From an uncultured Bacilli bacterium (GTDB taxonomy: Bacteria; Bacillota_I; Bacilli_A; RF39; UBA660): DNA of 59,691 nucleotides. Below are positions 58,453 to 59,691 of this stretch, one piece after another; the first letter of the stretch is position 1; each line of letters starts with the position of its first letter. The position numbers and the translations under genes are program-made. Below the pieces are notes generated by a model that did not search any database, was not told the DNA's origin, and worked only from the letters and a program-made list of their open reading frames with translations. Location: positions 1 through 59,691 of the forward strand of contig CAKORV010000003.1 of the NCBI GenBank assembly GCA_934101625.1, written 5' to 3'.

Positions 58453-59047
58453 TTATTTAGTAGGTATTAATATTTCTTGTCCAATTGATAATGTTGAACC
58501 AGATAGATTATTAATATTTTTTAATTTATTAACTTTAACTCCATATGTATTTGCAATCTTCCAAAGTGAATCACCTTTTTTAACTTTATATGTGGTATAA
58601 GATTCAGTACCAGGTATTTTCAATATTTGTCCTATTTGTAGTGTATTTGAAGATAGGTTATTTAAACTTTTTATATCATTTACACTAACACCATATTTAT
58701 TAGCAATTGTATATAAATTATCGCCTTTTACCACTACATAATTAATTCCAGCTGAAGTTGTTGGTTCTTTTTCTTCAACTTTTGTATCAGATACAGGGAT
58801 TAATAATTTTTGTCCTACATATATAGTGTTACCTGTAAGTTTATTTGCGCTTTTTATTCTATCAACTGTTATACCAAATTTGTTAGCAATTTTCCAAAGT
58901 GAATCACCTTTTTGTACAGTATAATATGAACCTTCAACAGGCGCAGTATAGGGAAGATTTTTATATTTAGTTATTGCTCTTACAACTACTTCTGCATAAT
59001 CTTTATAATTATTGCTAATATTTACAATAAATGGTAAAATATATAAC
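58453..59047 (-). pseudogene. 5'-truncated amidase-like protein with three LysM domains
   Basis: The frame is open from a TAG near 59048 to 58453. It encodes LYILPFIVNISNNYKDYAEVVVRAITKY, which resembles the end of an N-acetylmuramoyl-L-alanine amidase catalytic domain. Three LysM modules follow, starting YYTVQKGDSLWKIANKFG, YVVVKGDNLYTIANKYG and YKVKKGDSLWKIANTYG, the last two only about 15 residues apart. No start codon with a ribosome binding site exists upstream; an internal GTG at 58734 would give only two LysM units. A plus-strand gene begins 20 bases beyond the break. I therefore call it a truncated wall-hydrolase gene. Confidence 0.72.
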
Positions 59048-59066
59048 TAATTTACGGAGGTGTATT

Positions 59067-59691
59067 ATGTTAAAATTTATTTTAAATAACACTATTTTTG
59101 ACTATGCTATTATGGTTTTGCTTTTTATAAATTTTGTATTAACAATAATAATAGACTTAAAGGAACAAAAAAAGGAATTTAAAAATATATTCTTATTAAA
59201 TAAAATTAATAAAATAAAAATGAATGCAATGATTATAGCAATGATATTTACTATAATTATATTATATATAAAGTTTAACAATTTTATTAACATAATCATA
59301 TTTTTCATATTTCCAACAATTCTTTTAATAAAAAATATATTTGATATTTATAAGAAAGAACAACCTTTATCAACAGATAATAAATTTTCTAAACTGCTAT
59401 CAATGTATATTTTTATTATATTTTTTTCTTCAGCTGCTGTTCCAGTTTACTATAAATCTTTAGCTTCAATAAAACATAATTTAAAAGAAATATTATTAAT
59501 AATTTACTTAATAATGAGAATTATTCTATTTGTTTTCTTATTTCTTAATAATATAGCAATATTATTATCCAACATTAACATTTTAAAACCATTTAAAATT
59601 AAAGATAATAGAATGGATGATAAATTTTATAAACTTAAAGATTATAATTTTCACTTTTATAGAAAATATAATTCTAAACTTACTTTATACA
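59067..59691 (+). CDS. Multi-pass membrane protein (3' end cut by window)
   Basis: An open frame from ATG 59067 to the window edge (208 codons) is preceded by a strong ACGGAGGTG 6 bases upstream. Hydrophobic helices lie at about residues 13-29, 52-70, 73-87, 113-130 and 145-166, with basic loops between them. The visible part ends in a charged segment (KDNRMDDKFYKLKDYNFHFYRKYN). No family is recognised. Codon use and AT content are like the neighbours. It starts right at the break point of the truncated amidase gene, so an insertion or rearrangement may have placed it there. Confidence 0.75.
   Translation, partial: MLKFILNNTIFDYAIMVLLFINFVLTIIIDLKEQKKEFKNIFLLNKINKIKMNAMIIAMIFTIIILYIKFNNFINIIIFFIFPTILLIKNIFDIYKKEQPLSTDNKFSKLLSMYIFIIFFSSAAVPVYYKSLASIKHNLKEILLIIYLIMRIILFVFLFLNNIAILLSNINILKPFKIKDNRMDDKFYKLKDYNFHFYRKYNSKLTLY

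Noticed and set aside
1..59691. CRISPR arrays, prophage, conjugative or transposase genes
   Set aside because: No regularly spaced repeats beyond the two-copy repeats listed, and no cas, integrase, terminase, relaxase or transposase motif was seen in any frame.

Overview
The window looks like a chromosomal piece of an uncultured, very AT-rich, endospore-forming Bacillota (Clostridia-like or a deep-branching Bacilli-like gut lineage). The evidence is a gerA-gerC-gerB germinant receptor operon, CotJA/B-CotJC, two CotF-type coat proteins, a Cse60-like protein, a SleB/CwlJ-type cortex hydrolase, a CIRCE/HrcA-type heat-shock operator, LiaF/DUF4097 envelope proteins and Gram-positive ribosome binding sites. 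UGA acts as a stop (for example at 11167, 14662 and 22077), so the standard bacterial code applies. No rRNA, CRISPR array, integrase, transposase or phage module is visible.

Layout: 1-6.0 kb holds regulators and small conserved proteins, with a 5'-truncated DUF5131 gene, CutA and an RlmD-type rRNA methyltransferase. 6.0-9.8 kb is the ger operon. 9.7-13.7 kb is an islet with a P-loop protein, a transglutaminase-like protein and an alpha/beta hydrolase; it lies between two identical 112-bp copies of the gerB 3' region. 13.8-22.3 kb holds tRNA-Gln, a LiaF/DUF4097 pair, a HAD phosphatase, a 664-aa unknown protein, a NatAB-type exporter, a SpoVB/MurJ-like flippase and Cse60. 22.5-28.9 kb holds a degraded surface-protein remnant, a GH31 glucosidase and a zinc-ribbon/membrane/SPFH operon bounded by 55-bp direct repeats. 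28.9-32.2 kb is the tsaE-lytTR-tsaB-rimI-tsaD cluster (tRNA t6A synthesis with an embedded response regulator).

32.3-41.6 kb contains the cotJ operon, a BcrAB-type ABC exporter, a stand-alone Clp-D1-like ATPase, an NlpC/P60 wall hydrolase, tRNA-Asn, a candidate structured small RNA, rubrerythrin, CotF-type coat proteins and CIRCE-controlled Hsp20. 41.7-51.5 kb holds an SDR/E2-like acyltransferase/acyl ligase operon, a ZIP transporter, a lipase-like hydrolase, a nucleotidyltransferase head domain, YtxH, a Trp-rich membrane protein with a redox-like partner, and an ABC-F ATPase. 51.5-54.9 kb holds an 846-residue-class unknown protein (866 codons from the first in-frame Met, about 856 from the start supported by its ribosome binding site) between two copies of an ABC-F/terminator fragment. 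55.2-59.7 kb holds tRNA-Trp, a diaminopentanoate-dehydrogenase-like enzyme, a cortex hydrolase, an alkylation-repair pair (decayed ogt plus tag), a truncated LysM amidase and an edge-truncated membrane protein.

The most unusual theme is that four separate genes or operons are bracketed by direct repeats made of neighbouring gene ends and terminators, with no recombinase nearby. This looks like cassette-style acquisition or loss through short homologies. It rests only on repeats visible in this window and needs comparative genomics.
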